64,000 nt of DNA from Pseudomonas nicosulfuronedens. Its GTDB lineage: Bacteria > Pseudomonadota > Gammaproteobacteria > Pseudomonadales > Pseudomonadaceae. The stretch spans positions 62,001 through 126,000 of the forward strand of contig NZ_SWDV01000010.1 in the NCBI RefSeq assembly GCF_005877905.1, in the 5' to 3' direction. A model generated the notes under the pieces. That model made no database searches. It had not been told where the DNA came from and saw only the letters and a list, made by a program, of their open reading frames with translations. Position numbers and translations under genes: made by a program. The stretch's first letter is position 1. Each line of letters starts with the position of its first letter. Below are positions 39,858-48,078 of this stretch, in pieces.

Positions 39858-40994
39858 ATGGACTACGAAACGCTGAAACTGACCTGGTGGGTGCTGATCG
39901 GCGTGCTGCTGATCGGCTTCGCCCTGACCGATGGCTTCGACATGGGCGCCATGGCGCTGATGCCCTTCGTGGCGAAGACCGACAGTGAACGCCGCGTGGC
40001 GATCAACACCATCGCCCCGCACTGGGACGGCAACCAGGTCTGGTTCATCACCGCCGGCGGTGCCCTCTTCGCCGCCTGGCCGATGGTCTACGCCACGGCC
40101 TTCTCCGGGTTGTACTGGGCGATGCTGCTGGTGCTCTTCGCCCTGTTCTGCCGCCCCGTCGGCTTCGACTACCGCAGCAAGCTGGAGAACCAGCGCTGGC
40201 GCAATGTCTGGGACTGGGCCCTGTTCGTCGGCGGCTTCGTCCCTGCGCTGGTATTCGGCGTAGCCTTCGGCAACCTGTTCCTGGGCCTGCCCTTCACCCT
40301 CGACGAGATGATGCGACCGTCCTACCACGGCAGCTTCTTCGCCTTGCTCAACCCCTTCGCCCTGCTCGCCGGGGTGGTCAGCCTGAGTATGCTCTGCCTG
40401 CATGGCGGCGCCTGGCTGATGCTGCGCACCGACGGTGAACTGGCCGAGCGGGCGCGACGTGCAGCCCAACTGTGTGCACTGGTGTACCTGGTGAGCTTCA
40501 TCGGCGCAGGGGTCTGGGTCAGCCTGGGCATGAACGGCTTCGCCCTGCTCTCGAGCATCGACGGCAATGCGGTCATGAACCCGCTGAACAAGGAGGTCGC
40601 GCTGTCCAACGCCGGCTGGTTGGCCAACTACCATGCTTATCCGGCGACCATCGCCGCCCCCGTCGTCGGCATTCTCGGCGGCCTGCTGGCGCTGGCATCG
40701 GCCAGCGGCGGACGCGGCGGCCTGACCTTCCTGGGCAGCGCGCTGGCGATCATCGGCACCCTGTGCACAGCGGGCTTCGCACTGTTCCCCTTCATCTTTC
40801 CCTCCAGCGAGAACCTGGCGGCAAGTCTCACCGTGTGGGACGCCGTGTCCAGCCACAAGACCCTGGGCATCATGTTCGTCGTGGCCTGCATCTTCGTGCC
40901 GCTGATCCTCTGCTACACGCTGTGGGGCTACGTGAAGATGTGGGGCCGCCTGACCCGCAAGCACATCGAAGCCAACTCCCACGGCCTCTACTGA
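39858..40994 (+). CDS. cydB: Cytochrome bd ubiquinol oxidase subunit II
   Basis: 378 residues with about eight helices, the E. coli CydB length. Landmarks are GFALTDGFDMGAMALMPFV near the N-terminus and WDGNQVWFITAGGALFAAWP. Start MDYETLKL at 39858 follows an AAGGAG site 10 bp after cydA; the longer in-frame reading runs into the cydA end. It partners CydA and CydX. Confidence 0.95.
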   Translation: MDYETLKLTWWVLIGVLLIGFALTDGFDMGAMALMPFVAKTDSERRVAINTIAPHWDGNQVWFITAGGALFAAWPMVYATAFSGLYWAMLLVLFALFCRPVGFDYRSKLENQRWRNVWDWALFVGGFVPALVFGVAFGNLFLGLPFTLDEMMRPSYHGSFFALLNPFALLAGVVSLSMLCLHGGAWLMLRTDGELAERARRAAQLCALVYLVSFIGAGVWVSLGMNGFALLSSIDGNAVMNPLNKEVALSNAGWLANYHAYPATIAAPVVGILGGLLALASASGGRGGLTFLGSALAIIGTLCTAGFALFPFIFPSSENLAASLTVWDAVSSHKTLGIMFVVACIFVPLILCYTLWGYVKMWGRLTRKHIEANSHGLY

Positions 40995-41006
40995 AGGAGC
41001 GACCGC

Positions 41007-41114
41007 ATGTGGTACTTCACCTGGATTCTTGGCGTCCTGCTCGCCTGCAGTTTCGGCATCATCAACGCGCTGTGGCTGGAAACCACCCAGGACCTGGACA
41101 GTGACGACGACTGA
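41007..41114 (+). CDS. cydX: Cytochrome bd small subunit CydX
   Basis: 35 residues: MWYFTWILGVLLACSFGIIN and a short tail ending in acidic residues (DLDSDDD). The N-terminal MWYFTWILG and the E in ALWLE are family hallmarks. CydX packs against CydA and stabilises the heme site. It is preceded by AAGGAG and lies 12 bp after cydB. Confidence 0.93.
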   Translation: MWYFTWILGVLLACSFGIINALWLETTQDLDSDDD

Positions 41115-41400
41115 CGCCCCCTTGCTGCGCAATCCTGCCAGCCGCACGCTGTCGCTGCTGCTGGCGGCTCCCCTGGCGCTGGTCCTGCTGATCCACCCCG
41201 CCGCCATGCTCGACACCCAGGGCCGCTACAGCCACGGACTGCTGATGCTGGCGATGCTCGGCGTCAGCGCAGGCTTCGTGCATGGGGTCGGCTTCGACCC
41301 CCGCAGCCTGCCCTGGCGCTGGCTGTTCGGGCCGCTGTGCGGCTGGAGCTTGATGGCGCTGGGCTACGCCCTGCTGCTGAAGGCACAACTGGGCCTGTAG
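41101..41400 (+). CDS. ybgE: cyd operon protein YbgE
   Basis: 99 residues from a GTG at 41101, overlapping cydX by 14 bases. Three membrane helices are visible (LSLLLAAPLALVLLIHPAAML, HGLLMLAMLGVSAGFVHGVGF, LCGWSLMALGYALLLK). Size, topology and position after cydX fit YbgE, whose function is not firmly known. The start is inferred from length and the AGGA upstream. Confidence 0.78.
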   Translation: MTTTDAPLLRNPASRTLSLLLAAPLALVLLIHPAAMLDTQGRYSHGLLMLAMLGVSAGFVHGVGFDPRSLPWRWLFGPLCGWSLMALGYALLLKAQLGL

Positions 41401-41408
41401 CGGCGGGC

Positions 41409-41804
41409 TCAACCCTCGGAACGACGCGGCAGGTCATCCACCGTGTCGAACCAGGACAACTGCGACGAGCACCAGACATGGCACTGCGGCGTGATCAGCT
41501 CCGGGTCGTCCAGGGTCACGGTGTTGAGCCCCACCGTCTCGCCATCGCGCACACGGAACTCCATGGGCGTGCCGCACTTCACGCAGAAGCGGCGCTCACC
41601 CTCTTCGCTCGAACGCCACATCCCCAGCTCGCCGGTGATGTAAGCGAAGCCCGTCAGCGGAATCACGGCCCAGGGCACCGCCGGCGCGGCATTGGATTTC
41701 TGGCAAAGGCGGCAATGGCAATAGCCGGTCTCTTCCGGCTCGGCATCCAGCCGGTAGCGCACCGCGCCACAGGCGCAGCCACCGAACAGTGGCAAGGGCA
41801 ACAT
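41409..41804 (-). CDS. GFA-family zinc-binding protein
   Basis: 131 residues with the zinc cysteines of the Mss4-like GFA fold: GGCACGAVRY, YCHCRLCQKSNAAP and FCVKCGTPMEF. The family is often called glutathione-dependent formaldehyde-activating, but most members have no proven activity. It converges with the cyd operon, 8 bp apart. It lies 29 bp downstream of the TetR gene on the same strand and may share its transcript. Confidence 0.85.
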   Translation of the reverse strand: MLPLPLFGGCACGAVRYRLDAEPEETGYCHCRLCQKSNAAPAVPWAVIPLTGFAYITGELGMWRSSEEGERRFCVKCGTPMEFRVRDGETVGLNTVTLDDPELITPQCHVWCSSQLSWFDTVDDLPRRSEG

Positions 41805-41833
41805 GGCAGCAATCTCCGCTCGAATAGAAAGAT

Positions 41834-42529
41834 TCAGAGCCTAGCCAGCATGCCGAAGGTCTGCAGCACCGCGACACCGGTGAAGAGCAACAGGATTTGT
41901 CGCTCGGCCAGCGCGCAGACTTCCTCGCGCTGCTCCGGCGGGCGTTCGAGGTAGTCCAGCGACTGCTGGAACAGTTGCCGGCTGATCAGCCGCGACAGCT
42001 GGTTCAACTCGTTCTCGTCGATGTCCGGCAGCAGGTGGAACTGGCGGATGTCCTCGGCCATATCCTCACCAAACTCGTCCATCACCCGCGCCAACGCCTC
42101 GCGCAACACCGGCGACGGCCCGTGCAACTCGCGCACACCAATGATGAAAGCCTGCGGGTTGCCTTCCACGAAGTCGAAGAACAGCCGCACCGTCTCCCGT
42201 GTCACCCGCTGGCCGCGCTCCAGGTCCAGGCCGAAAGGCACGCTGGCCGTGCCCTCCCCCGGTTGTGCACGCTCGGCCGCTTCTCGGCGCAGGTCACGAA
42301 GCGGCTGGCGCAGTTGGGTGGCGATGTCGCGGATGATCGCCAGCCCCAGATCGTCCACATCGCCGAAGTGCCGGTAGAAGGTATTCGGGTTCAGCCCCGC
42401 TTCCCGCGCCAGTTCCCGCAGCCCCAGGCTGCTCAGGCTGCGCCGGCTGGCCGCCAGGCGCAGCGCCGCATCGATCAGCGCGCGCTTGCCGGCGGCTTCC
42501 GTTGGCCGTTCTTCCTGTCCGATGTCCAT
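41834..42529 (-). CDS. TetR-family regulator (FabR/DesT-like)
   Basis: 231 residues from ATG at 42529; a GTG at 42550 would add seven. The HTH lies at about residues 15-55 (ALIDAALRLAASRRSLSSLG, LRELAREAGLNPNTFYRHFG), where NPNTFYRHF is close to FabR/DesT, the repressors that sense acyl chains. The C-terminus ends in a hydrophobic helix (ILLLFTGVAVLQTFGMLARL). It is divergent from a monooxygenase/SDR pair, and the gap between them holds two 16-bp palindromic operators, so it probably represses itself and that pair. Confidence 0.85.
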   Translation of the reverse strand: MDIGQEERPTEAAGKRALIDAALRLAASRRSLSSLGLRELAREAGLNPNTFYRHFGDVDDLGLAIIRDIATQLRQPLRDLRREAAERAQPGEGTASVPFGLDLERGQRVTRETVRLFFDFVEGNPQAFIIGVRELHGPSPVLREALARVMDEFGEDMAEDIRQFHLLPDIDENELNQLSRLISRQLFQQSLDYLERPPEQREEVCALAERQILLLFTGVAVLQTFGMLARL

Positions 42530-42571
42530 GAGTGTGTTACCCGGCCCCACCTAAGGTTGGTTGTTCTCGCG

Positions 42572-42587
42572 GTATACAGGTGTCTAC
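42572..42587. promoter_or_regulatory. Operator 1 in the TetR/monooxygenase gap
   Basis: GTATACA-GG-TGTCTAC, a 16-bp near-palindrome. With operator 2, 10 bp away, it forms a larger inverted arrangement. Confidence 0.6.
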
Positions 42588-42597
42588 ATTTCACCAC

Positions 42598-42613
42598 GTA
42601 GACAGTTGTATAC
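42598..42613. promoter_or_regulatory. Operator 2 in the TetR/monooxygenase gap
   Basis: GTAGACA-GT-TGTATAC, the reverse-complement counterpart of operator 1. It ends 30 bp before the monooxygenase start, where bound repressor would block the promoter. Confidence 0.6.
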
Positions 42614-42643
42614 GCCAGCAATAATCATAACAGGAGCGTGGCC

Positions 42644-44197
42644 ATGAGTACGGTTGTGAGTACCCAACCAAAGACTGCCCCCAGACACTGCAAGGTCGCC
42701 ATCATCGGTACCGGGTTCTCCGGGCTGGGCATGGCGATCCGCCTGAAACAGGAAGGCGAGAACGACTTCCTGCTGTTCGAGAAGGACGCCGGCGTCGGTG
42801 GCACCTGGCGGGTCAACAACTACCCGGGCTGCGCCTGCGACGTGCAATCCCACGTCTACTCCTTCTCCTTCGAGCCGAACCCGGACTGGACGCGCATGTT
42901 CGCCCGCCAGCCGGAAATCCGCGCGTACCTGGAGAAGTGCTGGGCGAAGTACCGCCTGGAAGACAAGACGCTGCTCAACACCGAGATGGCGCGCTTCGAA
43001 TGGAACGACGAACAGCAGCTCTGGCACCTGTTCGACACCGCCGGTAACCATTACACCGCCAAGGCCGTGGTCTCCGGCATGGGCGCCCTGTCGATCCCGT
43101 CGATCCCGGCGCTCAAGGGCCTGGAGAACTTCCAGGGCAAGGCCTTCCACTCGCAGCAGTGGGACCATGACTACGACCTCAAGGGCAAGCGCGTGGCGGT
43201 GATCGGCACCGGCGCCTCGGCCATCCAGTTCGTCCCGGAAATCCAGCCGCTGGTGGCCAAGCTCGACCTCTACCAGCGCACCGCGCCGTGGATCCTGCCC
43301 AAGCCGGACCGCGCCATCAGCGAGAAGGAACGCGCGCGCTTCCGCCACTTCCCGGCGGTGCAGAAGCTCTGGCGCGGCGCGCTCTACAGCATGCTCGAAG
43401 GCCGCGTGCTGGGCTTCACCTTCGCCCCCTGGGCGATGAAGCTGGTGGGCAGGCTGGCCGAGCGCTTCATCCGCCAGCAGGTGAAGGACCCGGACCTGCG
43501 CCGCAAGCTGACCCCGGACTACACCATCGGCTGCAAGCGCGTGCTCATGTCGCACAACTATTATCCAGCGCTGGCGTCTTCCAACGCCTCGGTGATCGTC
43601 GACGGCATCCGCGAGATCAAGGCCAGCAGCATCATCACCAGCGATGGCCGCGAGCGCCAGGTGGACGCCATCATCTTCGGCACCGGCTTCACCGCCAACG
43701 ACCCGATCCCCCGCGGCGTGGTGTTCGGCAAGGGTGGCGTGGACCTGCTCGACACCTGGAAGAATGGCCCGGAAGCCTACAAGGGCACCATGACCCGTGG
43801 CTTCCCCAACCTGTTCTTCCTCATGGGCCCGAACACCGGCCTGGGCCACAACTCGATGGTCTACATGATCGAATCGCAGATCGCCTACGTGCTGGGCGCC
43901 ATCAAGCTGATGGACCGCCGCGAGCTGCAGAGCGTCGAAGTGAAGCAGGAAGTGCAGGAGCGCTGGAACGAGAAGCTGCAGCGCGGCCTCAACCACAGCG
44001 TGTGGAACACTGGCGGCTGCAAGAGCTGGTACCTGCACCCCGTGAGCGGGCGCAACTGCACCCTGTGGCCAGGCTTCACCTGGCGCTTCCGGGCGCTGAC
44101 CAGCCAGTTCGACCCCAGCGCCTATCATTTGAAGTCCAAGCCGCTGTCCAGCCCTGTCGTCCAACCCCAACGCCACGCAGAAGAGGTGCCGGCATGA
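42644..44197 (+). CDS. Flavin-containing (Baeyer-Villiger-type) monooxygenase
   Basis: 517 residues. The FAD-binding motif GTGFSGLG is at residues 22-29. The Baeyer-Villiger fingerprint FxGxxxHxxxW is present from Phe163 (FQGKAFHSQQWD), and a second Rossmann motif (VAVIGTGASA) for NADPH follows. It probably inserts oxygen into a ketone or aldehyde, or hydroxylates a hydrophobic substrate. ATG at 42644 with GGAG 7 bp upstream is preferred over GTG at 42638. It overlaps the following SDR gene by four bases (ATGA). The substrate is unknown; the acyl-sensing TetR type hints at a lipid. Confidence 0.88.
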   Translation: MSTVVSTQPKTAPRHCKVAIIGTGFSGLGMAIRLKQEGENDFLLFEKDAGVGGTWRVNNYPGCACDVQSHVYSFSFEPNPDWTRMFARQPEIRAYLEKCWAKYRLEDKTLLNTEMARFEWNDEQQLWHLFDTAGNHYTAKAVVSGMGALSIPSIPALKGLENFQGKAFHSQQWDHDYDLKGKRVAVIGTGASAIQFVPEIQPLVAKLDLYQRTAPWILPKPDRAISEKERARFRHFPAVQKLWRGALYSMLEGRVLGFTFAPWAMKLVGRLAERFIRQQVKDPDLRRKLTPDYTIGCKRVLMSHNYYPALASSNASVIVDGIREIKASSIITSDGRERQVDAIIFGTGFTANDPIPRGVVFGKGGVDLLDTWKNGPEAYKGTMTRGFPNLFFLMGPNTGLGHNSMVYMIESQIAYVLGAIKLMDRRELQSVEVKQEVQERWNEKLQRGLNHSVWNTGGCKSWYLHPVSGRNCTLWPGFTWRFRALTSQFDPSAYHLKSKPLSSPVVQPQRHAEEVPA

Positions 44198-45084
44198 AGA
44201 ACTTCGAGAACAAGGTCGCCGCCATCACCGGCGCAGGCTCCGGCATCGGCCGCGCACTCGCCGTGGAGCTGGCCTCCCGTGGCTGCCACCTGGCCCTGGC
44301 GGACGTGAATGCCGCCGGCCTGGAAGAAACCCGCCAGCTGCTCTCCTCCACCGGCGTGCGCGTCTCCATCGATACGGTGAACGTCGCCGACCGCGAGCAG
44401 GTGCACGCCTGGGCCGACAAGGCCGCCCGCGAGCACGGCAAGGTCAACCTGGTGTTCAACAATGCCGGCGTCGCCCATGCCGGCACCGTGGAAGCCAGCG
44501 ACTACGAAGAGTACGAGTGGATCACCAACATCAACTTCTGGGGCGTGGTCTACGGCACCAAGGCCTTCCTGCCGCACCTGAAGGCTTCCGGTGACGGCCA
44601 CATCGTCAACGTATCCAGCGTGTTCGGCCTGTTCTCCCAGCCGGGGATGAGCGCCTACAACGCCACCAAGTTCGCCGTGCGCGGCTTCACCGAGTCGCTG
44701 CGCCAGGAACTGGACATGGAACGCGGCGGCGTCTCCGCCAGTTGCGTGCACCCCGGCGGGATCAAGACCAACATCGCCAAGACTGCGCGGATGAACGACA
44801 GCATGGTCAAGGTCACCGGGCAGAACGCGGAAGCTGCCCGCACCCAGTTCAACGACCAGCTGCTGCGCACCACCCCGCAGAAGGCCGCGCAGGTGATCAT
44901 CCGCGGCGTGGAACGCGATTCGCGGCGCATCCTGATCGGTCCGGATGCCCACGCCATCGACGTGATGCTGCGCCTGCTGCCAGTCTGGTACCAGAAGGTG
45001 GTCACCGGCAGCATGAAGCTGGCCAAGCGCTTTGCGCCCAAACCCAAGCGCAAGCCGGGCGCGGAGGGTTACGAGGCCAAGTAA
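44194..45084 (+). CDS. Short-chain dehydrogenase/reductase
   Basis: 296 residues of the classical SDR type: TGAGSGIG at residues 12-19, NNAG, a catalytic Ser in VNVSSVFG, and Tyr155/Lys159 in YNATK. The C-terminus is basic (KLAKRFAPKPKRKPG) and could touch membrane or nucleic acid. Coupled to the monooxygenase, it may oxidise an alcohol to the ketone that the monooxygenase then uses. A strong terminator follows. Confidence 0.9.
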   Translation: MKNFENKVAAITGAGSGIGRALAVELASRGCHLALADVNAAGLEETRQLLSSTGVRVSIDTVNVADREQVHAWADKAAREHGKVNLVFNNAGVAHAGTVEASDYEEYEWITNINFWGVVYGTKAFLPHLKASGDGHIVNVSSVFGLFSQPGMSAYNATKFAVRGFTESLRQELDMERGGVSASCVHPGGIKTNIAKTARMNDSMVKVTGQNAEAARTQFNDQLLRTTPQKAAQVIIRGVERDSRRILIGPDAHAIDVMLRLLPVWYQKVVTGSMKLAKRFAPKPKRKPGAEGYEAK

Positions 45085-45122
45085 CGCTCTGCCACAACGA
45101 GTCCCTTTTTCCCTGTCGGGCC

Positions 45123-45163
45123 GGCGCCCATCCCCCTTACCCCCGGATGGGCGCCGTTTTTTT
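45123..45163 (+). terminator. Terminator after the SDR gene
   Basis: GGCGCCCATCC (45123-45133) pairs with GGATGGGCGCC (45145-45155), followed by seven T. It also lies just past the end of the converging methyltransferase gene. Confidence 0.9.
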
Positions 45164-45178
45164 CTTGCCGATTTTCAA

Positions 45179-45991
45179 CTAGCGGCGGACCGCCACCACC
45201 TCCAGGTATTCACTGGGGATCACCAGCGACGCCGGACCGGCACGGTTGCTACGCTCCAGCAACTGCGTGAGGTCACGCTCCAGCGCTGCCGCATCCGCCT
45301 CAGGCAACGAGGCAAACGCCTTGTGTACCGGCCCGTACCAGGTGCGGAACACTTCCAGGAAGTGTGCCGCCGAGCGATAGCGGAAGTTGAAGGTCTGCCG
45401 GGTTGCGCGCAACTCGCTGACCGAGTCGCCGAACAGTTCGTGCAGGTACTCCTCGCGCCCCCAGCCCGATGGTGGACGCACACCTGACGCTGGCGGGATG
45501 TAACCCGACAACACCTTGAACACCTGGCCGATGAAGCCTTCCGGCGTCCAGTTGGCCAGGCCTATGCGGCCTCCAGCACGGCAGACCCGCGCGAGTTCAC
45601 CCGCCGCCTTGGGTTGATCCGGGGTAAACATAACGCCGAAGGTGGAAACCACCGCATCGAAACTGCCGGCCTCGAAAGGCAACGCCTCGGCATCGGCCTC
45701 GCGGAATTCCACGACCAGGTGTTCGGCACGGGCCCGCTCGGCACCCAGTTCCAGCAGCCGCGGCACGTAGTCCGTGGAAACGACCCGGCAACCTCGGCGG
45801 GCCGCCGCCAGGGTGGCATTGCCATTGCCGGCGGCCACATCCAGCACGCGCTCATCGCAGCGCAGGTCGCAAGCCTCGGCCAGGCGTTCGCCGACGATCT
45901 GCAGGGTGGTACCGATCACGGCGTAGTCGCCGCTGGCCCAGGTGGCCATCTGGCGTTGTTTCAGGGCATCGAAGTCAACAGGGGCATTCAT
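45179..45991 (-). CDS. Class I SAM-dependent methyltransferase
   Basis: 270 residues. SAM-binding motif I is VLDVAAGNGNATLAAARRG (about residue 50), followed by the acidic loop VVSTDYVPRLLELG and DAVVSTFGVMF. It resembles the UbiE/Methyltransf_11 group; the methyl acceptor is unknown. MNAPVDFDALK at 45991 is preferred over a 42-residue extension. It is second in an operon with the DUF4242 gene, both divergent from OsmC/AraC. Confidence 0.83.
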   Translation of the reverse strand: MNAPVDFDALKQRQMATWASGDYAVIGTTLQIVGERLAEACDLRCDERVLDVAAGNGNATLAAARRGCRVVSTDYVPRLLELGAERARAEHLVVEFREADAEALPFEAGSFDAVVSTFGVMFTPDQPKAAGELARVCRAGGRIGLANWTPEGFIGQVFKVLSGYIPPASGVRPPSGWGREEYLHELFGDSVSELRATRQTFNFRYRSAAHFLEVFRTWYGPVHKAFASLPEADAAALERDLTQLLERSNRAGPASLVIPSEYLEVVAVRR

Positions 45992-46019
45992 CTTGTTGTT
46001 CTCCAGGCGCCGAGGCGCC

Positions 46020-46292
46020 TTATTCGGCAGTGGTCGGATCCAGGGTGGTGACAACCTGCGACACCCGGTTGGCCGGGAAGCCGCCCAGGCGGGCGTGCTC
46101 GCGCACGGCGGCCTCATCGGGGGCGATGTACAGGCAGTAGATGCGATCAGCGACCACGTAGCTGTGCAGCCACTGCACCTGGGGACTCAACTGGCTCAGC
46201 ACCTGGCAGGACTTCTGCGCGACGGCCTTGAAATCGCGTTCGGACAGGGCTCCGACGCCGGGGATCTCGCGCTCGATAACGAACTTCGGCAT
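46020..46292 (-). CDS. DUF4242 family small protein
   Basis: 90 residues, MPKFVIEREIPGVGALSERD ... WLHSYVVADRIYCLYIAPDE ... ARLGGFPANRVSQV, the pattern of DUF4242 ferredoxin-fold proteins. A Streptomyces relative (SCO4226) binds nickel. Here the function is unknown. It is first in its operon, 28 bp before the methyltransferase gene, across a 180-bp divergent promoter region from the OsmC gene. Confidence 0.8.
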   Translation of the reverse strand: MPKFVIEREIPGVGALSERDFKAVAQKSCQVLSQLSPQVQWLHSYVVADRIYCLYIAPDEAAVREHARLGGFPANRVSQVVTTLDPTTAE

Positions 46293-46472
46293 GACACTCT
46301 CCATAGGGTGGGATAGTGCGGGTACCGCGACATCCCGCACCTTCATGCTGCTCCTGGCGCCTGAGGACGTCCTGCTCCAGCGTCGGCGTTCCCTGCCCGA
46401 TCGTCCGGCCGGCGCTTGCCGCCTCGCTTTCGCGCGCAAAATCCGAGAAATGCCCGCCCGGAGGGATCGGCC

Positions 46473-47006
46473 ATGAGCTCGGAAAGCATCCTCGCCGCCC
46501 AGCAGCGTCTGACTCGCCTGGTACAGCAGCGACCTGGCGTTGCCCTGGTGGAGGAAACCCCCGCCATCGCGCAATGGGAAGGCGCGGGCAAGACCCACAC
46601 CCGACACCCGGACGGCAACGTCATCCACACCGATCTGCCCCGTGAACTGGGCGGCGACGGCGAGCGGATCAGCCCCGGCTGGCTGCTGCGCGCCGCCATG
46701 GCCTCCTGCGCGGTGACGCGCATCGCCATGCTGGCCAACGAGACCGGTGTCGCACTGCAGAAGCTGGAAGCCGAGGTCGGTTCCATCACCGACGTGCATG
46801 GCCTGCTGGGGCTCAGCCGGGAGGATGGCCAGCCCGCCTCGCCGGGTCCCACGCAAGCCCGTCTGCAGGTTCGAATCGCCGCGGCGCAGGTGCCGGACGA
46901 ACAGCTGCGGGAACTGGTCAGCGAGGCCATTCGCCTGTCGCCGATGGTCGCCGCCTTTCGCGACGCCATACCGGTCCAACTGGACATCGACACCGGTCCT
47001 GCCTGA
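46473..47006 (+). CDS. OsmC-family protein
   Basis: 177 residues with the OsmC core: substrate region TDLPRELGGDGERISPGWLL and the cysteine in AAMASCAVTRIAMLA, then a C-terminal half with PVQLDIDTGP. The second of the usual two peroxidatic cysteines is not obvious, so hydroperoxide reductase activity is doubtful. The start MSSESILAAQ at 46473 has a GGAGGGA site. It overlaps the AraC gene by one base. Confidence 0.83.
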   Translation: MSSESILAAQQRLTRLVQQRPGVALVEETPAIAQWEGAGKTHTRHPDGNVIHTDLPRELGGDGERISPGWLLRAAMASCAVTRIAMLANETGVALQKLEAEVGSITDVHGLLGLSREDGQPASPGPTQARLQVRIAAAQVPDEQLRELVSEAIRLSPMVAAFRDAIPVQLDIDTGPA

Positions 47007-47983
47007 TGGACGCACTCTCCGAAACCCTGCGGGTGGTGCGGCTGGTCGGTGCGATCTTCATCAATGCGCGCTTCACTGCGCCCTGGTGCTACCAGTCGCC
47101 GCGCGCCGATTCGGTGGTCGGCCTGCTGGAGCCGGGCGCCGAGCAGGTGGTGATCTTCCACCTGATTACCGAGGGTGAATGCTTCGTCGAGATGGGCAAG
47201 GCCGAGCCAGTGAAACTGATCGCCGGTGACGCGGTGATCTTTCCCCAGGGCCACGCCCACCGCATGACTTCGAAGCCCGGCGTCCCACCCGCCACCGGCG
47301 CGCGGCTGGATGCCGTCCTGGCCCGTCGCCCGCGCCAGCTGGCCTATGGCGGAGGTGGCGCGACGACTCGCCTGGTGTGCGGCTACCTTGCCTGCGACGT
47401 ACGCCTGGCAAGGCTCCTGCTTGCGGGACTGCCAGCGCTGGTGAAGGTCAACGTGCGGGGTTCGGCGGCCGGCGCCTGGCTCGAGTCCTCGGTGCGCTAC
47501 GCGCTGGCCGAGGCGCGCTCGCCGCGCCCTGGCGGCGCGGGCGTACTGGCCAAGCTGGCAGAGGTGTTGTTCATCGAAGTATTGCGTCTGTACATGGAGG
47601 AGCAAGGTGAGGAGCGCAGCGGATGGCTGGCCGGGCTGCACGACCGCATCGTCGGCAATGCCCTCGGCGCCCTGCACCAGTCACCCGCTCACGCCTGGAG
47701 CCTGGAAGAGCTGGCACGCTGCTCGGGCACCTCGCGCTCGGTGCTGGCCGAGCGTTTTCAGCAATTCGTCGGCTGCCCGCCGATGCAGTACCTCACCCAG
47801 TGGCGCATGCTGCTGGCCGCCAATCTGCTGCGCGGCAGCAACGCTCCGCTGGCGCGGATTGCCGAAGACGTCGGCTATCAGACGGACACCGCCTTCAGCC
47901 GCGCCTTTCGCCGTGAATACGGCTGCCCGCCAGCGGCCTGGCGGCGCGGCCAGGCCGCCACCGCCCGCCCCGGCTATTCGTAG
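47006..47983 (+). CDS. AraC-family transcriptional regulator (cupin_6 type)
   Basis: 325 residues: an N-terminal cupin ligand domain (FHLITEGECFVEMGKAEPVK, GDAVIFPQGHAHRM) and a C-terminal pair of HTHs (WSLEELARCSGTSRSVLAERF, PLARIAEDVGYQTDTAFSRAF). Coupled to the OsmC gene and probably controlling this and the divergent DUF4242/methyltransferase pair. A REP-like repeat begins at its stop codon. Confidence 0.88.
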   Translation: MDALSETLRVVRLVGAIFINARFTAPWCYQSPRADSVVGLLEPGAEQVVIFHLITEGECFVEMGKAEPVKLIAGDAVIFPQGHAHRMTSKPGVPPATGARLDAVLARRPRQLAYGGGGATTRLVCGYLACDVRLARLLLAGLPALVKVNVRGSAAGAWLESSVRYALAEARSPRPGGAGVLAKLAEVLFIEVLRLYMEEQGEERSGWLAGLHDRIVGNALGALHQSPAHAWSLEELARCSGTSRSVLAERFQQFVGCPPMQYLTQWRMLLAANLLRGSNAPLARIAEDVGYQTDTAFSRAFRREYGCPPAAWRRGQAATARPGYS

Positions 47984-48055
47984 GAGCGAGCTTGCTCGCG
48001 AACCCACTTGACACTGGAATCGCGGGAAAGCGTTCGCGAGCAAGCTCGCTCCTAC
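47980..48055. repeat. REP-like inverted repeat, family C copy 2
   Basis: GTAGGAGCGAGCTTGCTCGC GAAC ... GTTCGCGAGCAAGCTCGCTC CTAC, with the same perfect arms as at 19072. Its left end includes the AraC gene stop codon, and it separates that gene from the converging acyl-CoA dehydrogenase. Confidence 0.85.
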
Positions 48056-48078
48056 AAAAAAACTTCCCGCCAGCGCAG

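Noticed and set aside
47980-48055. CRISPR-like spacing of the GCGAGCAAGCTCGC repeats
   Set aside because: Copies are inverted pairs scattered over the window, with no regular direct-repeat/spacer array and no cas genes.
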